A stretch of 64,000 bases of DNA, taken from Pseudothauera hydrothermalis (GTDB taxonomy: Bacteria; Pseudomonadota; Gammaproteobacteria; Burkholderiales; Rhodocyclaceae). Both the position numbers and the translations under genes were made by a program. The first letter of the stretch is position 1. Every line of letters begins with the position of its first letter. The stretch is taken from assembly GCF_003345255.1 (NCBI RefSeq), contig NZ_CP029331.1, positions 620,001 through 684,000 on the forward strand. The letters run 5' to 3'. The notes beneath the pieces are model-generated. The model saw only the letters and a list, made by a program, of their open reading frames with translations. It made no database searches and was not told the DNA's origin. Positions 25,204 through 34,792 of this stretch are shown piece by piece.

Positions 25204-27999
25204 TTATAGCGAGTCGGGCAGCAGCACGTACACACCCATCACATCCACTGGCAGGCAGGGGCTGACGCTGTGGTGGCCCACGTCGCGGGCGGCGGCGCGT
25301 ACGCGCTCGTGGTCGGCCAACAGAGCTTGGGCGCGTTGCTCTGCCAGGGCTTGCAGTGGCTGGGGATGCGCGGCGAGGAAATCGAGCGCGGCGCACACCT
25401 CGCGTTGCACGGCTTCTGCGGGCAGGTTGCCACTGGGCGTGCATTCGAGCAGGCGGTTCACGCTGTCATCGGCCAGCCATTGCGGATTGGCACGGCCACG
25501 CACGGCCAGGGCCACGGTCTCCTCGGCCATCATCTGGAAAGGCTCGCGACGGCGCACGTAGCTGAGCTGATGGCGCAAGCGCAGCAGATAGATCGTGGTG
25601 ACAACATCGACGTCGTCGGTCAGCGTGGCAGCACAACGGGCGGCCAGCGGACGTTCGCTGCTGAGGGCATCTTCCAGCAAGTGCTGCGCCAGCAGGCCTA
25701 CCAGTGGGTGGCTGCGGTGCAGTTCGGCGAAGTCGATGCTTTGCGGTTTGTTGATGCCTTCGTCGGCCAGGCGCTGGCGCAGGGCTTCGGGCAGATGCTG
25801 GGGCAGGAAGCGGGCCTGCTTGCGGCTCATTTCCAGGGGGGAGCCGAGGCGCACGCAGGCGCTTTGCAGGAAACGCTGCACATCGGCCTGGGTGCCCAGG
25901 GCTTGTTGCTGTTTATGCCACTCTGGCAACACCTCGTCGGGCTTGATGCGGCGCTGGGCAAAGACGGTGCGGTTGGCTTTGGCTTTCTCCAGGGCGTCCT
26001 GCCACTGGGCCTGCAATGGCGCCAGCAGTTGCTCGGATTCACCGAAATCGAAACTGGCTTGCGGCGATGCCATGCTGCTGTTGCTGCGCCGCATGAGCGC
26101 GGCCTTGACCAGGGCCTGGTTGATGCGGGCTTCGTCCTCAGGGAGGGGCACCAACACGCCCAGTTCCTTCTGGATGGTTTCGCCCTTGCGCAGGATGACG
26201 TTGAGCACAAAACCATCGACCGGGTTGTCCTGCCCGTAGAGCATGGTGCAACGGACTTCGTCGGCCTGCTGGCCGAAGCGATCGACGCGGCCTTCGCGTT
26301 GCTCATGGCGTGTCGGGTTCCAGGCCAAATCGTAATGGACGACGGCGGTGAACAGATGCTGCAGGTTGATGCCTTCGGAAAGGCAATCTGTGGCGACAAG
26401 GATGCGCTGCCCGGCATCCTCCATGTCTTCCACGCGCTCACGGCGCTCTTCCGGGGTGAGCTCGCCGGTGACGGCATCGACAGTAGCCTTGGGAAAGGTG
26501 GCCTTGAGGTGCTCGGCCACGTAATGGGCAGTGGCGACATAGCGGCAGAACACCACGGGGTGATAGCCATCTTCAAGCAAGGAACCGATGTGCCGGATGA
26601 GCGCGGCCAGCTTGGGGTCACCCTTCTTGCCGGACAGGCGCTGTGCTTCGGCAATGAGCGCTTGCAGGCGGCTGGCGTCCTGCAATTGGGCGGGGGGCTC
26701 CAGGTCACTGCCCATCAGGTCGTCGGCTTCGCCATCGTGCAGGCGCTCGTCACTGAGCAAGTTGTCATCCGCCATGGTGCCTTCCAGCCGCGTGGTCAGG
26801 GCCTTGACGGCAGCCGCAGGCGATGATGCCACGCAGCGCAGCAAGGCCAGGGTGGCGTACCAGATCAGGCGCGCGCCGCCTTGCTGTTCTTGCCGCTGCC
26901 CTTGCTGTTCGATGGTTTCAGCCAGTTCGCGGCAGTAGTCCTGCACGGCGTCGAAGAATGCGCCCCATTCGCCGCTGAGTTGATAGGTCAGCTCGGTTTT
27001 CATGCGGCGGGGAAAACCTCGCCCGTCATGGGTCTCGGTCTGCCACTCGACGATGTCCTTGCGACGGCGCTGGACGAAGTGACGCGCCAGTTCCTGACGC
27101 AGCGGGTCGGAGGCTGTCATGCGGCCTTGCAAGGCGGCAAAGCGTGGATCGAGCAGCGACAGCAGGTTGTAGAAGGCGGTTTCGTCACCGGAGTGCGGGG
27201 TGGCGGTCAGCAGGATCAGGTGTCGCTGCGCGTCACGGGCAAGGCGCTGCAGCAACTCGAAGCGCAATTGCTTGCCGGCGCCACTGCTGGCGCACGTGTG
27301 GGCTTCGTCAACGATGATGCATTCAGGGGCAGCGGCAAGAAACTGTTCGCGGTGGCGTTCGCTCTTGATGTAGTCCAGGCTGACGACCACCACGGGATGA
27401 TGGTCGAACAGGCGCACGCCATGTGGCAGATCACGCTCGATGCGCGATGCGGATGCCGAGGTCAGAGCGATAGCGTGCAGGTTGAAACGGGTTTCCAGCT
27501 CACTTTGCCATTGCTCGACCAGGTGTGGCGGGCAGAGGATGGCCAGGCGGGCGATTTCGCCACGGTCCATCAGTTCGCGGGCGATCAGGCCGGCTTCGAT
27601 GGTCTTGCCGATACCCACGTCATCGGCAATCAGCAGGCGCACCGTGGACAGGCGCAAGGCCATCAGCAGCGGCACAAGCTGGTAGCCGCGCGGCTCGACA
27701 GTGATGTTGCCGAAGGAGCGAAACGGGCCGGCGCCGGCGCGCAGGGTCAGGCGCAAGGCATCGCGCAGCAACAGCGCGGCGGCGTGGTTGCCGGCGTGCG
27801 CGGGATCGGGCCATTCGAAGGAGGCTGGTTCGACGGGATGGAGTTCCAACTCTGGGATCAGGGCGATGCTTTCGTCCTCGGCGCCGCTCAATGGACGCAG
27901 GCGCAGCCAGTCGCGGCGGGAGTCGTTTTGCACCACCCATTCGCGGCCTCGGGCGCGCACCAGGCTGCCGGGTAAAAAGTCGTGTTCAAGGGTTGTCAT
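25204..27999 (-). CDS. SNF2-family helicase/translocase (DrmD-like)
   Basis: A 931-residue superfamily-2 ATPase. Motif I is DDVGIGKT (126-133), motif II DEAH (231-234) in CIIVDEAHTCA, motif III LLTATPHSG, motif V ATDCLSEGINLQ and motif VI HEQREGRVDRFGQ. This is the HepA/SNF2 layout found in DrmD of class 1 DISARM and in several restriction-linked translocases. It would use ATP to move on double-stranded DNA. It starts 6 bp after the DUF1998 helicase gene and precedes the methyltransferase, the same order (SNF2 then methylase) seen in class 1 DISARM loci. Confidence 0.88.
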   Translation of the reverse strand: MTTLEHDFLPGSLVRARGREWVVQNDSRRDWLRLRPLSGAEDESIALIPELELHPVEPASFEWPDPAHAGNHAAALLLRDALRLTLRAGAGPFRSFGNITVEPRGYQLVPLLMALRLSTVRLLIADDVGIGKTIEAGLIARELMDRGEIARLAILCPPHLVEQWQSELETRFNLHAIALTSASASRIERDLPHGVRLFDHHPVVVVSLDYIKSERHREQFLAAAPECIIVDEAHTCASSGAGKQLRFELLQRLARDAQRHLILLTATPHSGDETAFYNLLSLLDPRFAALQGRMTASDPLRQELARHFVQRRRKDIVEWQTETHDGRGFPRRMKTELTYQLSGEWGAFFDAVQDYCRELAETIEQQGQRQEQQGGARLIWYATLALLRCVASSPAAAVKALTTRLEGTMADDNLLSDERLHDGEADDLMGSDLEPPAQLQDASRLQALIAEAQRLSGKKGDPKLAALIRHIGSLLEDGYHPVVFCRYVATAHYVAEHLKATFPKATVDAVTGELTPEERRERVEDMEDAGQRILVATDCLSEGINLQHLFTAVVHYDLAWNPTRHEQREGRVDRFGQQADEVRCTMLYGQDNPVDGFVLNVILRKGETIQKELGVLVPLPEDEARINQALVKAALMRRSNSSMASPQASFDFGESEQLLAPLQAQWQDALEKAKANRTVFAQRRIKPDEVLPEWHKQQQALGTQADVQRFLQSACVRLGSPLEMSRKQARFLPQHLPEALRQRLADEGINKPQSIDFAELHRSHPLVGLLAQHLLEDALSSERPLAARCAATLTDDVDVVTTIYLLRLRHQLSYVRRREPFQMMAEETVALAVRGRANPQWLADDSVNRLLECTPSGNLPAEAVQREVCAALDFLAAHPQPLQALAEQRAQALLADHERVRAAARDVGHHSVSPCLPVDVMGVYVLLPDSL

Positions 28000-28005
28000 G
28001 CGCCT

Positions 28006-31000
28006 TTATTCCTTGCGGCCGAACACATCGGCGTGTGCGGCGAACTGTTGTGGCCACTGTGAAGCGTCCGAAAAATCCAGCACCTGCCAGCCTTTATCCT
28101 GCAATACGCTGGAGGTCTGCTCATCCACTGCCGACAGAAATACCAAAGCACGAGATGCCTTGTACTGGGCTGCGGCGATGGCCGCGCCATTGTTGACGGG
28201 TACATTGACCGCATCAGGTTGTCTAGCCCCGGCCTGGCGGAGTTCGGACAGCCAGACGTCGAGCAGCTCGTCTTCTGAAGTCGTTGCGGCAACGGTGGCC
28301 GGGCTGTTCGCTACGGGCTGCACCTGAGCATTGGCAAGCGCGACCAGCAGCTTGAGTGCATCCGCGTTACGGCGGTTGATGTGCTCGTGATCCGGCTGAT
28401 TGAAGTAGGAGAGCAGGCATTGGTAACAGCCGGCCTCGCATTGATGATTGCCCAGTTCATCGGTCTGCTCCAGTGACGGCAGATCGTCCAGCGTCCAAAC
28501 GCCGCTCTGCGGTGCGCGGTAGTGAATCAGTTGCAGGGCATTGCTGGCGACGAGTGCAAGGTCGTCGCGATGATTCGCCAGACGAGTGAGCACGCCTGCA
28601 CCGCCTTCGGCCGCTTCGTAGAACAGCAAGGCACGGCGCTCATCTGCCTTGGGCAGTGGCTCGACCACCAGCTCGGATTCCTCGATCTGGAAGGTCATTT
28701 CGATGCCACGCTTGAGGGCAGCCTGCAGAGTGGCCATGGCCTCCAGCGACAGGGCATGCAAAGGCGCGAAGATCAGCAGATTGCGATGATCTTCCACAAA
28801 AGGAACGATGCGTTGGTTGGGCACCTTTTCCAGCAAGGCATCGTCGTTGCCGTTGTCGTCTTCCGCATCCGGTGCGTCCTGCTTGCTCCAGGTGCCGGTA
28901 ATGGGATTGATGTAGAAGCCCAGTTGCTCTTTGTTCTTACGCCTGCGCCAGCCGCGGTTGATACGCCAGATTTGCGCAGCAGGCGCATAAGTGAGTTCGC
29001 CCAACAATTCTTCGCCCAGCCGGACTTCGGCTTTCTGCTTCTGAATCTGGCCATCGGGCCCGGGCAGGAAACGGTAGGTGGTCTGCAACTCGAAGCCCTG
29101 ACGCTGACGTTCCTCGTCGTTGATGGAGATGCGCTCGGTGGCTACCGTCTCCACGGTTTCGATGCGGTAGAGCTCGCGCACCCAATCTTGCTCCGTGAGC
29201 AGGGCAGCACAGTTCTCGCAGCGGTTGACCAGCGGCTGTTCGCCACCCGGCTCGCCGATATGCCCGTAGCCACACTGGCTGCACACCAGAGAGGCAATGG
29301 TGGCCAACTGGCTGCTGCCAGAAATGTGGTCTGTATTGCCAACGTTGAGTTTGGCTCGCACCACGCGGTACATGCGGCCCTGGTGATAGATAAGGCTGCG
29401 AGGGCCGAACTCTGACAGAGCCAGGAAGCGCGGACGGCTGACCATGCTACCTTCGTCGTCCTTGCCATTGATGGTCTGACCACCACGGGCGGGAATCCAG
29501 GCCATCAGCGGCAGGCGCGGGAAGTTGTAGCCGGGCAGGAAGCCCTGGCTGGCCAGGTAGCGATAGGTGTAGAAATCGTTGTTCTGGCCATTACCGGATT
29601 TGAGCAACACGGCGTACTGGCGCGCGGCATCGCCGTAACGGCGCTGGGCATTTTGGCGCTCGGTGTGCGAGGCGGTATGGCTTTTGACGATACGGTCGGC
29701 CATGTCCATTTGCTCGCGTGTGGCCTCAAACAGTTTGCGCCAACGCTCCAGCGCTTCAGAGAACGCCTTCGGTGCCTTGGCGATGACCTGGTGTACGTAG
29801 TCAGGCGTGAACCAGGCGCTGCTTACCAGCTCTTCCTTGAGCTGATCAATGACCCGGCAGGCACTGGCCAGGGCACGCTGCTGGACGGTCTGCGCCTGTA
29901 GCGCTTCCTGCAAGGGCTGCTTCAGTGGTTTGCGGGGCCGATCAAGATCCAGCATGGGAGCAATACTGTCGTCCAGCGGCACCTGAGTGCTGGCCAGCCA
30001 GACCGCTTGCAGGTGGCTGTCGATCAGGTCGCGGTTGGCCAGATCCAGTGTGGGTGCGCGCACGACGCCATGCACCATCTCGTTGGCATTGTGGAAGAAC
30101 CACTGGTCGTGCGGACTGAGCGCCGCGCAGTAGGTGATGACCAGCGCCTGCTGACCCGAACGACCCGCACGGCCGCTGCGCTGGGCGTAGTTGGCGGGGG
30201 TCGGCGGCACGTTGCGCAGGTACACGGTGTTGAGCGCGGAGATATCCACGCCCAGCTCCATGGTGGGGGAGCAGAACATCACCGGCAGGCGCTTCAACGG
30301 CGCTTCGTGGGCCGGGTTCTGCGCCCAGTCCTGCCTGTCTTTTTCGGTGTAGCGGAAGCGCTGCTCCAGCAGTTGCCGGCGTGGCGCATCCACCTGGGCG
30401 GTGTGTTCCTGGGCCTCGAAGTCGAACAGCGGATGTGAAGGCTGACGCAGCAGGTCGGCAATGCCGAGATACAGGGTGCGGAAATACTGGTTGATGCGAT
30501 TGCTATCGGTTTGCGGCTGATCGGCAATCAGGCACCAGTCCAGGGCGGCTGCGTTCAGGCGCCAGCCGGCGAGTTGCGAATCAATGGCATGTTTTTGCAC
30601 ATAACCATAGTTGCTGGCTGCCTTGAGCATGTCTTCGATCAGAACAGCCCACTCGGCATCTTTCCACTGCGCTACCTCGCTGGCGCATGCGCTGTTGCGC
30701 CAGAAGGCGACCGTCTTGATTTGCCGCAACAGTCGGGAGCGTGGGCCACCCGTCACCAGGTCGGTGCGCGGCTTGCCCTTGTATTCCGGGCGCTTGCCGA
30801 GGATGAGATAGCGGCCGGTATCGAGTTTTTCGTCGGGAGCGAAGGCCCAACGTTCATTCAGGTAGGTGTGGGCGCTGGTACGTGCCTTGTCCTGCTCAAC
30901 CGGGTCGAGGTAACGGCTTTCCAGGCACAGATGGCGGCGCAGCGTGTCGAACAGTAATTCGTACAGAACTGCTCGCTGCACCGCCGTCAGTTTGTTCAAG

Positions 31001-33282
31001 GTGCTGTTTGCGGCAAAGATGCTGGTGTCAGCGCTAAAGGCAGCCAGGTCTCGGTACTGAATCTGCAACAGGCCAAGCTGATCCAGATTCGGATTATTGA
31101 AGCGCCAGCCACGCCGTAGATCGCGCAGCAGCCGGTAGGCAATAATGAATCGCAAGGTGCGTTGCGCTTCCTGCCGTGCCAGCCCCATGAGCTTGGGAGT
31201 GCGCAGATATTCCACCAAGGTGGCTTCATCGACCCCTTGAAAGCCGAGGGCCTTGAATACGCTTTCGGCCAGGTTTTCTTCATCAAGCTGGCCGCCACTT
31301 GCCTGTAGTGCGCCGATCAAGCCGGCACGCAGCGTCAACAGGAAAATGAAATCATTGAAGTGACCCGCCTGCAGCGCTGCATCCTGGCGGTTGTCGGTAA
31401 ACCCAAGCAATTTACGCGGATCAGGTTGGCCTGGAGCCGGATCGGGAAGTGCAAACAGTTGCTGTAAGGCCGCCAGGGCAATCATGGTAGTGGCCGAAGA
31501 ACGGCCTTCCCCGGACAAACTGGAGAGGCGGTTGGCATCTTTGCCGTGGGCTTCGTGTGTCGTGCCGCAGTTCAGGCAGAAGCGGAACTTTCCGGGAATG
31601 AACCAGAACTCCGTCCCGGAGCCTGTTTGTCCTTTGGCATCGACCGTGACCATATAGGGAACGGCATTCTTGTAGGCTGACTTGACTTTGGGCTCGCTTC
31701 GGCTGAGGTCGATCCAGGTTTCCGGCAGGTCTTCAAGCAGGCCACCGTATTGCTGCCCGGGCACCAGTGGGCACAGGAAGCCATAGCTGGCGGTGTCGTC
31801 TTCTGCTGCGATATCGTCGATTTCACGCGGGCTGAAGCTGACCGGTTGCTGTGCGCGCCAGACAGGCAGGTATTCCTGGCCGCAATCGCGGCAGAAATGC
31901 GTGGGGTAAAGCAGCACATTCTCTTGCTGCCGCCCCGGCGCGAAACGCTGGGCATCGAGCGTGACATGGCGCTTGCCTCGCTCTTCCAAGGTGGTGAGCA
32001 CCTTGCCCGGTCCACTGATGAACTGGTGCAGCTTGAACGCGAAAGGCGGCCTGCCCTGGGGCATGCGCACATCATGGGCAGCCAGTAGAAAGCGCTGCAG
32101 GGCGGCGCGAGCGGCTTCAGGCTGGCAGCCCGCGTCTTCGGCGAGACGGCGGCTGGCCTCTTCCAGCGTCATGGGTCTCGCACGCCTTGGAGGCTCGTCC
32201 GCAGGCAGTTCGATGCCCAGGTTCAATTCCACCCAGATAGCCAGCGGATCATTGCGAAACGCGTCAAAGTCAGCCCAAGCATCCTGATTTCGTGAAATTG
32301 TTGCCGGCAGTTCGGTGCGGATGGAGTTGACGTCCTTGAGCGGGTTAGTGACGCGCTCCAGTGTCTCGCCGATGACGTCATGCTCGCTGATCCGGGTGCC
32401 AAACAATTTGCTGGCTACATCAGCAACCACGCGGTTGCGGTCGGCTTGGCTGCCTGTGCTGGACATGGTGGCCGACGTACCGATGCAGACCAGTTGCTCG
32501 GCTTTCAGGCGCTCTCGCAGGCGACGCACCAGCAAGGCAACGTCCGCCCCTTGACGGCCACGGTAGGTATGCAACTCATCCAGCACCAGGAACTCAAGTC
32601 CCTCGCAGTGTTCCACCACGCGCCGATCCACTTCGTCGAAGCGCGTGAGGATGTACTCCAGCATCATGAAGTTGGTAAGCAGGATATCGGGTGGATCATC
32701 CGCAATAGCAGTGCGTTCCGCCTTGCTTTCCTGGCCGGTGTAGCGTTTGACGGTGAAGGGATGAAGCTCTGGCGCATAGCCATGCAGAAACTTGTCGAGT
32801 TCTTCCAGCTGGCTGTTGGCCAGAGCGTTCATTGGATAAATCACAATGGCTCTGGTACGTGCTTTGCCATCGGAGTCCTTGGCCTTGAGAATGCGGTCAA
32901 TGACTGGGATGAAAAAGGACAGGGACTTACCCGACCCCGTTCCGGTAGTGACCACATAGCTTTGGCGTTCCTGGCCTTTGGCCAGGGCTTCCATTTGGTG
33001 CTTGTAAAGATGCAGGGGACTTGGTTTGCCTTCCGTCTTCCCAACCTGAAAGATGTCTGCGCAGGCAGGATGCAAGACCCCCTCAGCCACCAGATCCTGC
33101 ACTGTGCCTTGACGTTGATAATTCGGGTTGATCTGCACCAGCGGTTCAGGCCAATAGCGGCCTTGCGCATATTGATGCTCGACCTCGGCCTGGATATCAG
33201 GTGCGGCGATGCGAACGAAACTGCGGGAAAAGCTGCCGTATCGCTCGATGAGCTGGTCGCGGAACTGGAAAACGTTATCCAT
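28006..33282 (-). CDS. DEAD/DEAH helicase fused to DUF1998 (DruE-like)
   Basis: A 1758-residue protein. Motif I is GTGSGKS (114-120), motif II DELH (235-238) followed by TYRGRQGADVALLVRRL, and the second RecA lobe holds CSPTMELGVDISALNTVYLRNVPP and QRSGRAGRSGQQ. Zinc-type CxxC pairs occur at CRDCGQ, CLNCGTT, CSQCGYG and CENCAA. The C-terminal DUF1998 domain shows EGGAGVLTRL and CEAGCYQCLLSY. The helicase-DUF1998 fusion and size match DruE of Druantia; in DISARM the same activities are split over DrmA and DrmB. The N-terminal YWPEPLVQINP is another clue to the DruE/YprA branch. Its ribosome-binding site GAGGA overlaps the fic stop, implying coupled translation. Confidence 0.88.
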   Translation of the reverse strand: MDNVFQFRDQLIERYGSFSRSFVRIAAPDIQAEVEHQYAQGRYWPEPLVQINPNYQRQGTVQDLVAEGVLHPACADIFQVGKTEGKPSPLHLYKHQMEALAKGQERQSYVVTTGTGSGKSLSFFIPVIDRILKAKDSDGKARTRAIVIYPMNALANSQLEELDKFLHGYAPELHPFTVKRYTGQESKAERTAIADDPPDILLTNFMMLEYILTRFDEVDRRVVEHCEGLEFLVLDELHTYRGRQGADVALLVRRLRERLKAEQLVCIGTSATMSSTGSQADRNRVVADVASKLFGTRISEHDVIGETLERVTNPLKDVNSIRTELPATISRNQDAWADFDAFRNDPLAIWVELNLGIELPADEPPRRARPMTLEEASRRLAEDAGCQPEAARAALQRFLLAAHDVRMPQGRPPFAFKLHQFISGPGKVLTTLEERGKRHVTLDAQRFAPGRQQENVLLYPTHFCRDCGQEYLPVWRAQQPVSFSPREIDDIAAEDDTASYGFLCPLVPGQQYGGLLEDLPETWIDLSRSEPKVKSAYKNAVPYMVTVDAKGQTGSGTEFWFIPGKFRFCLNCGTTHEAHGKDANRLSSLSGEGRSSATTMIALAALQQLFALPDPAPGQPDPRKLLGFTDNRQDAALQAGHFNDFIFLLTLRAGLIGALQASGGQLDEENLAESVFKALGFQGVDEATLVEYLRTPKLMGLARQEAQRTLRFIIAYRLLRDLRRGWRFNNPNLDQLGLLQIQYRDLAAFSADTSIFAANSTLNKLTAVQRAVLYELLFDTLRRHLCLESRYLDPVEQDKARTSAHTYLNERWAFAPDEKLDTGRYLILGKRPEYKGKPRTDLVTGGPRSRLLRQIKTVAFWRNSACASEVAQWKDAEWAVLIEDMLKAASNYGYVQKHAIDSQLAGWRLNAAALDWCLIADQPQTDSNRINQYFRTLYLGIADLLRQPSHPLFDFEAQEHTAQVDAPRRQLLEQRFRYTEKDRQDWAQNPAHEAPLKRLPVMFCSPTMELGVDISALNTVYLRNVPPTPANYAQRSGRAGRSGQQALVITYCAALSPHDQWFFHNANEMVHGVVRAPTLDLANRDLIDSHLQAVWLASTQVPLDDSIAPMLDLDRPRKPLKQPLQEALQAQTVQQRALASACRVIDQLKEELVSSAWFTPDYVHQVIAKAPKAFSEALERWRKLFEATREQMDMADRIVKSHTASHTERQNAQRRYGDAARQYAVLLKSGNGQNNDFYTYRYLASQGFLPGYNFPRLPLMAWIPARGGQTINGKDDEGSMVSRPRFLALSEFGPRSLIYHQGRMYRVVRAKLNVGNTDHISGSSQLATIASLVCSQCGYGHIGEPGGEQPLVNRCENCAALLTEQDWVRELYRIETVETVATERISINDEERQRQGFELQTTYRFLPGPDGQIQKQKAEVRLGEELLGELTYAPAAQIWRINRGWRRRKNKEQLGFYINPITGTWSKQDAPDAEDDNGNDDALLEKVPNQRIVPFVEDHRNLLIFAPLHALSLEAMATLQAALKRGIEMTFQIEESELVVEPLPKADERRALLFYEAAEGGAGVLTRLANHRDDLALVASNALQLIHYRAPQSGVWTLDDLPSLEQTDELGNHQCEAGCYQCLLSYFNQPDHEHINRRNADALKLLVALANAQVQPVANSPATVAATTSEDELLDVWLSELRQAGARQPDAVNVPVNNGAAIAAAQYKASRALVFLSAVDEQTSSVLQDKGWQVLDFSDASQWPQQFAAHADVFGRKE

Positions 33283-33291
33283 GTAGAGTCC

Positions 33292-34392
33292 TCACTGATC
33301 CATCTTGCGGTCAATCGCCAGAACCGCTGCTCTATCCGAGGTGCCTGCTGTGACGCGCTTCCACTTTGCCCCTCTTCCCTTGCCAGTCGATTCGATCAAT
33401 CCCTCTGACTTCATCGCCCGCAGCACCAGCCGCACCATGTCCCGGCTCACGCCCGGGCAGGCCTCTTCGATTTCGGAAATCGAAAACGGCAGGCAGCGCC
33501 CCAGCACTTCCGCTCGCACCCGGTCGCCTTTACTGCCACGGCCACGTTCGATGGTGCCGACACGCTCCTCGAACTCGCGGTATGCCCGCAGCAAGGCACC
33601 CCAGAAGTAGTCGAGCCAAGGCTTTGCGTCGTGCTGCCCCTGGTGCCAGCCCTGCGAGCTGGCTTCCAGCGTCTCGTAATAGCCTTCCTTGGTTTCCTCG
33701 AAGATGCGTTCCAAACTGATGTAGCGCCCCACGGCATAGTCGAAGTGGTAGAGCAGCAGCAGGGTCAGCAAGCGGGACATGCGACCGTTGCCGTCCGGGA
33801 AGGGGTGAATGCACAGAAAATCGAGCATCGCCAGCGGCACCAGTACGAGAGGGTCGGCCAGGTGCTGGTCCAGGGCGGTGGCGTAGCGCCCGGTCAGATC
33901 GGCCATGGCCATCGGCGTCAGGTGCGCAGCCAACGGCTGGAAGCGCAAACGCGACGTACCGTCAGGATGACGTTCGATGATGTCGTTGTTGGTAGCCTTC
34001 CAGCGCCCGCCCGTCTGCGGCATGTAGCGGTACAGCAGGGTGTGCAGTTGCAGCACTACGCCCTCGCTGAAGGGCATGTGCGCGGCAGACTCGTGGATCA
34101 GCGCCAGGGCATCACGGTAGCCGGCGATCTCCTGTTCGGAACGGCTCTTTGGCGTTGCGTTGCGGATGACCAGCGACTTCAACCGCGAGGGTGCGACGAC
34201 AACGCCTTCCAGCCGGTTAGATGACTCGGTGGACTCCACCACCGCGATCTGGCACAGACCCTTGAGGGCTTCGGGCGACTGCGCGGCATAGAGTTGCTGC
34301 TTGCCCTGATACTCGCCCAGCGTGCGCAACGTGGCGGCCTGGGTGCCATCGAAGCGAAGCGCGGCAAGGTACTCGGGTGTGAGCGAGTGCAT
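33292..34392 (-). CDS. Fic-domain AMP transferase with inhibitory helix and C-terminal wHTH
   Basis: A 366-residue Fic protein. The active-site loop is HPFPDGNGR, complete, within FLCIHPFPDGNGRMSRLL. The N-terminal inhibitory motif SNRLEG fits the S/T-x-x-x-E-G/N rule, so this is a class II Fic enzyme held off by its own glutamate. Residues after about 290 form a winged helix (FSISEIEEACPGVSRDMVRLVLRAMKSEGLIEST). Fic enzymes usually transfer AMP to hydroxyl groups of target proteins. As first gene of the defence operon it could regulate the operon, act as a toxin released on infection, or modify a phage target. No ribosome-binding site is evident before the ATG. Confidence 0.9.
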   Translation of the reverse strand: MHSLTPEYLAALRFDGTQAATLRTLGEYQGKQQLYAAQSPEALKGLCQIAVVESTESSNRLEGVVVAPSRLKSLVIRNATPKSRSEQEIAGYRDALALIHESAAHMPFSEGVVLQLHTLLYRYMPQTGGRWKATNNDIIERHPDGTSRLRFQPLAAHLTPMAMADLTGRYATALDQHLADPLVLVPLAMLDFLCIHPFPDGNGRMSRLLTLLLLYHFDYAVGRYISLERIFEETKEGYYETLEASSQGWHQGQHDAKPWLDYFWGALLRAYREFEERVGTIERGRGSKGDRVRAEVLGRCLPFSISEIEEACPGVSRDMVRLVLRAMKSEGLIESTGKGRGAKWKRVTAGTSDRAAVLAIDRKMDQ

Positions 34393-34413
34393 GGAATGTA
34401 GGCCCAGGCCGTC

Positions 34414-34446
34414 TAAATGGGGTAATCATAGCCATTAAATGGGGTA
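34414..34446 (-). promoter_or_regulatory. two direct 11-bp repeats overlapping the likely promoter of the fic-led operon
   Basis: On the minus strand TACCCCATTTA occurs twice, at 34436-34446 and 34414-34424, start-to-start 22 bp (two helical turns), 22-54 bp upstream of the fic ATG. Between them lies TATGAT, a good -10 hexamer, so a protein bound to the repeats would block RNA polymerase. The Fic winged-helix domain or the nearby ribbon-helix-helix protein are candidate binders. Binding and promoter activity are inferred. The remainder of 34447-34558 shows nothing clear. Confidence 0.5.
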
Positions 34447-34558
34447 CTGTCTCTACAAATACCCTGTTATCAGTCTCTGACTACTCCATTTCCTCAGCTT
34501 CTTGATTTTGACGTGCGCTTGCACCTCCTCGGCATTCGCCACCCTCATATATTTCCCT

Positions 34559-34726
34559 TTACTGACAGACCTTGAGGATCAGGTCATACGTACGAGCGTA
34601 TTCCAGCACCAGAATTTCGATCATTGAAGCCACCGAGCGACGCTCGCGATCAGCAGCCAAGCGCAGAAGTTGCTTGATCTCAGCGGAGGTGCGGATGGAA
34701 AGGGTTTCGTCCTTCAGGCGTGACAT
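34559..34726 (-). CDS. ribbon-helix-helix (Arc/CopG-type) DNA-binding protein
   Basis: A 55-residue protein reading MSRLKDETLSIRTSAEIKQL then LRLAADRERRSVASMIEILV. The short beta-strand (ETLSIRTS) followed by two helices joined at RRSVASM is the ribbon-helix-helix fold; such dimers bind direct or inverted repeats in promoters. The start at 34726 has GAGG seven bases upstream. It lies 167 bp upstream of fic on the same strand and 66 bp downstream of the recombinase-like gene, so it may control the defence operon or the integration module. Confidence 0.75.
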   Translation of the reverse strand: MSRLKDETLSIRTSAEIKQLLRLAADRERRSVASMIEILVLEYARTYDLILKVCQ

Positions 34727-34792
34727 GGCGGCGCCTCATCAGTGATGTCCCGCAAATGAACTGCGTTTTACCTCACCCCGCCATGATTCTCT

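Noticed and set aside
22405-25209. Open frame of about 934 codons on the plus strand
   Set aside because: Antisense to the methyltransferase gene, glycine/glutamine/valine-rich with no recognisable domain.
25270-26826. Open frame of about 518 codons on the plus strand
   Set aside because: Antisense to the SNF2 helicase, which carries complete catalytic motifs.
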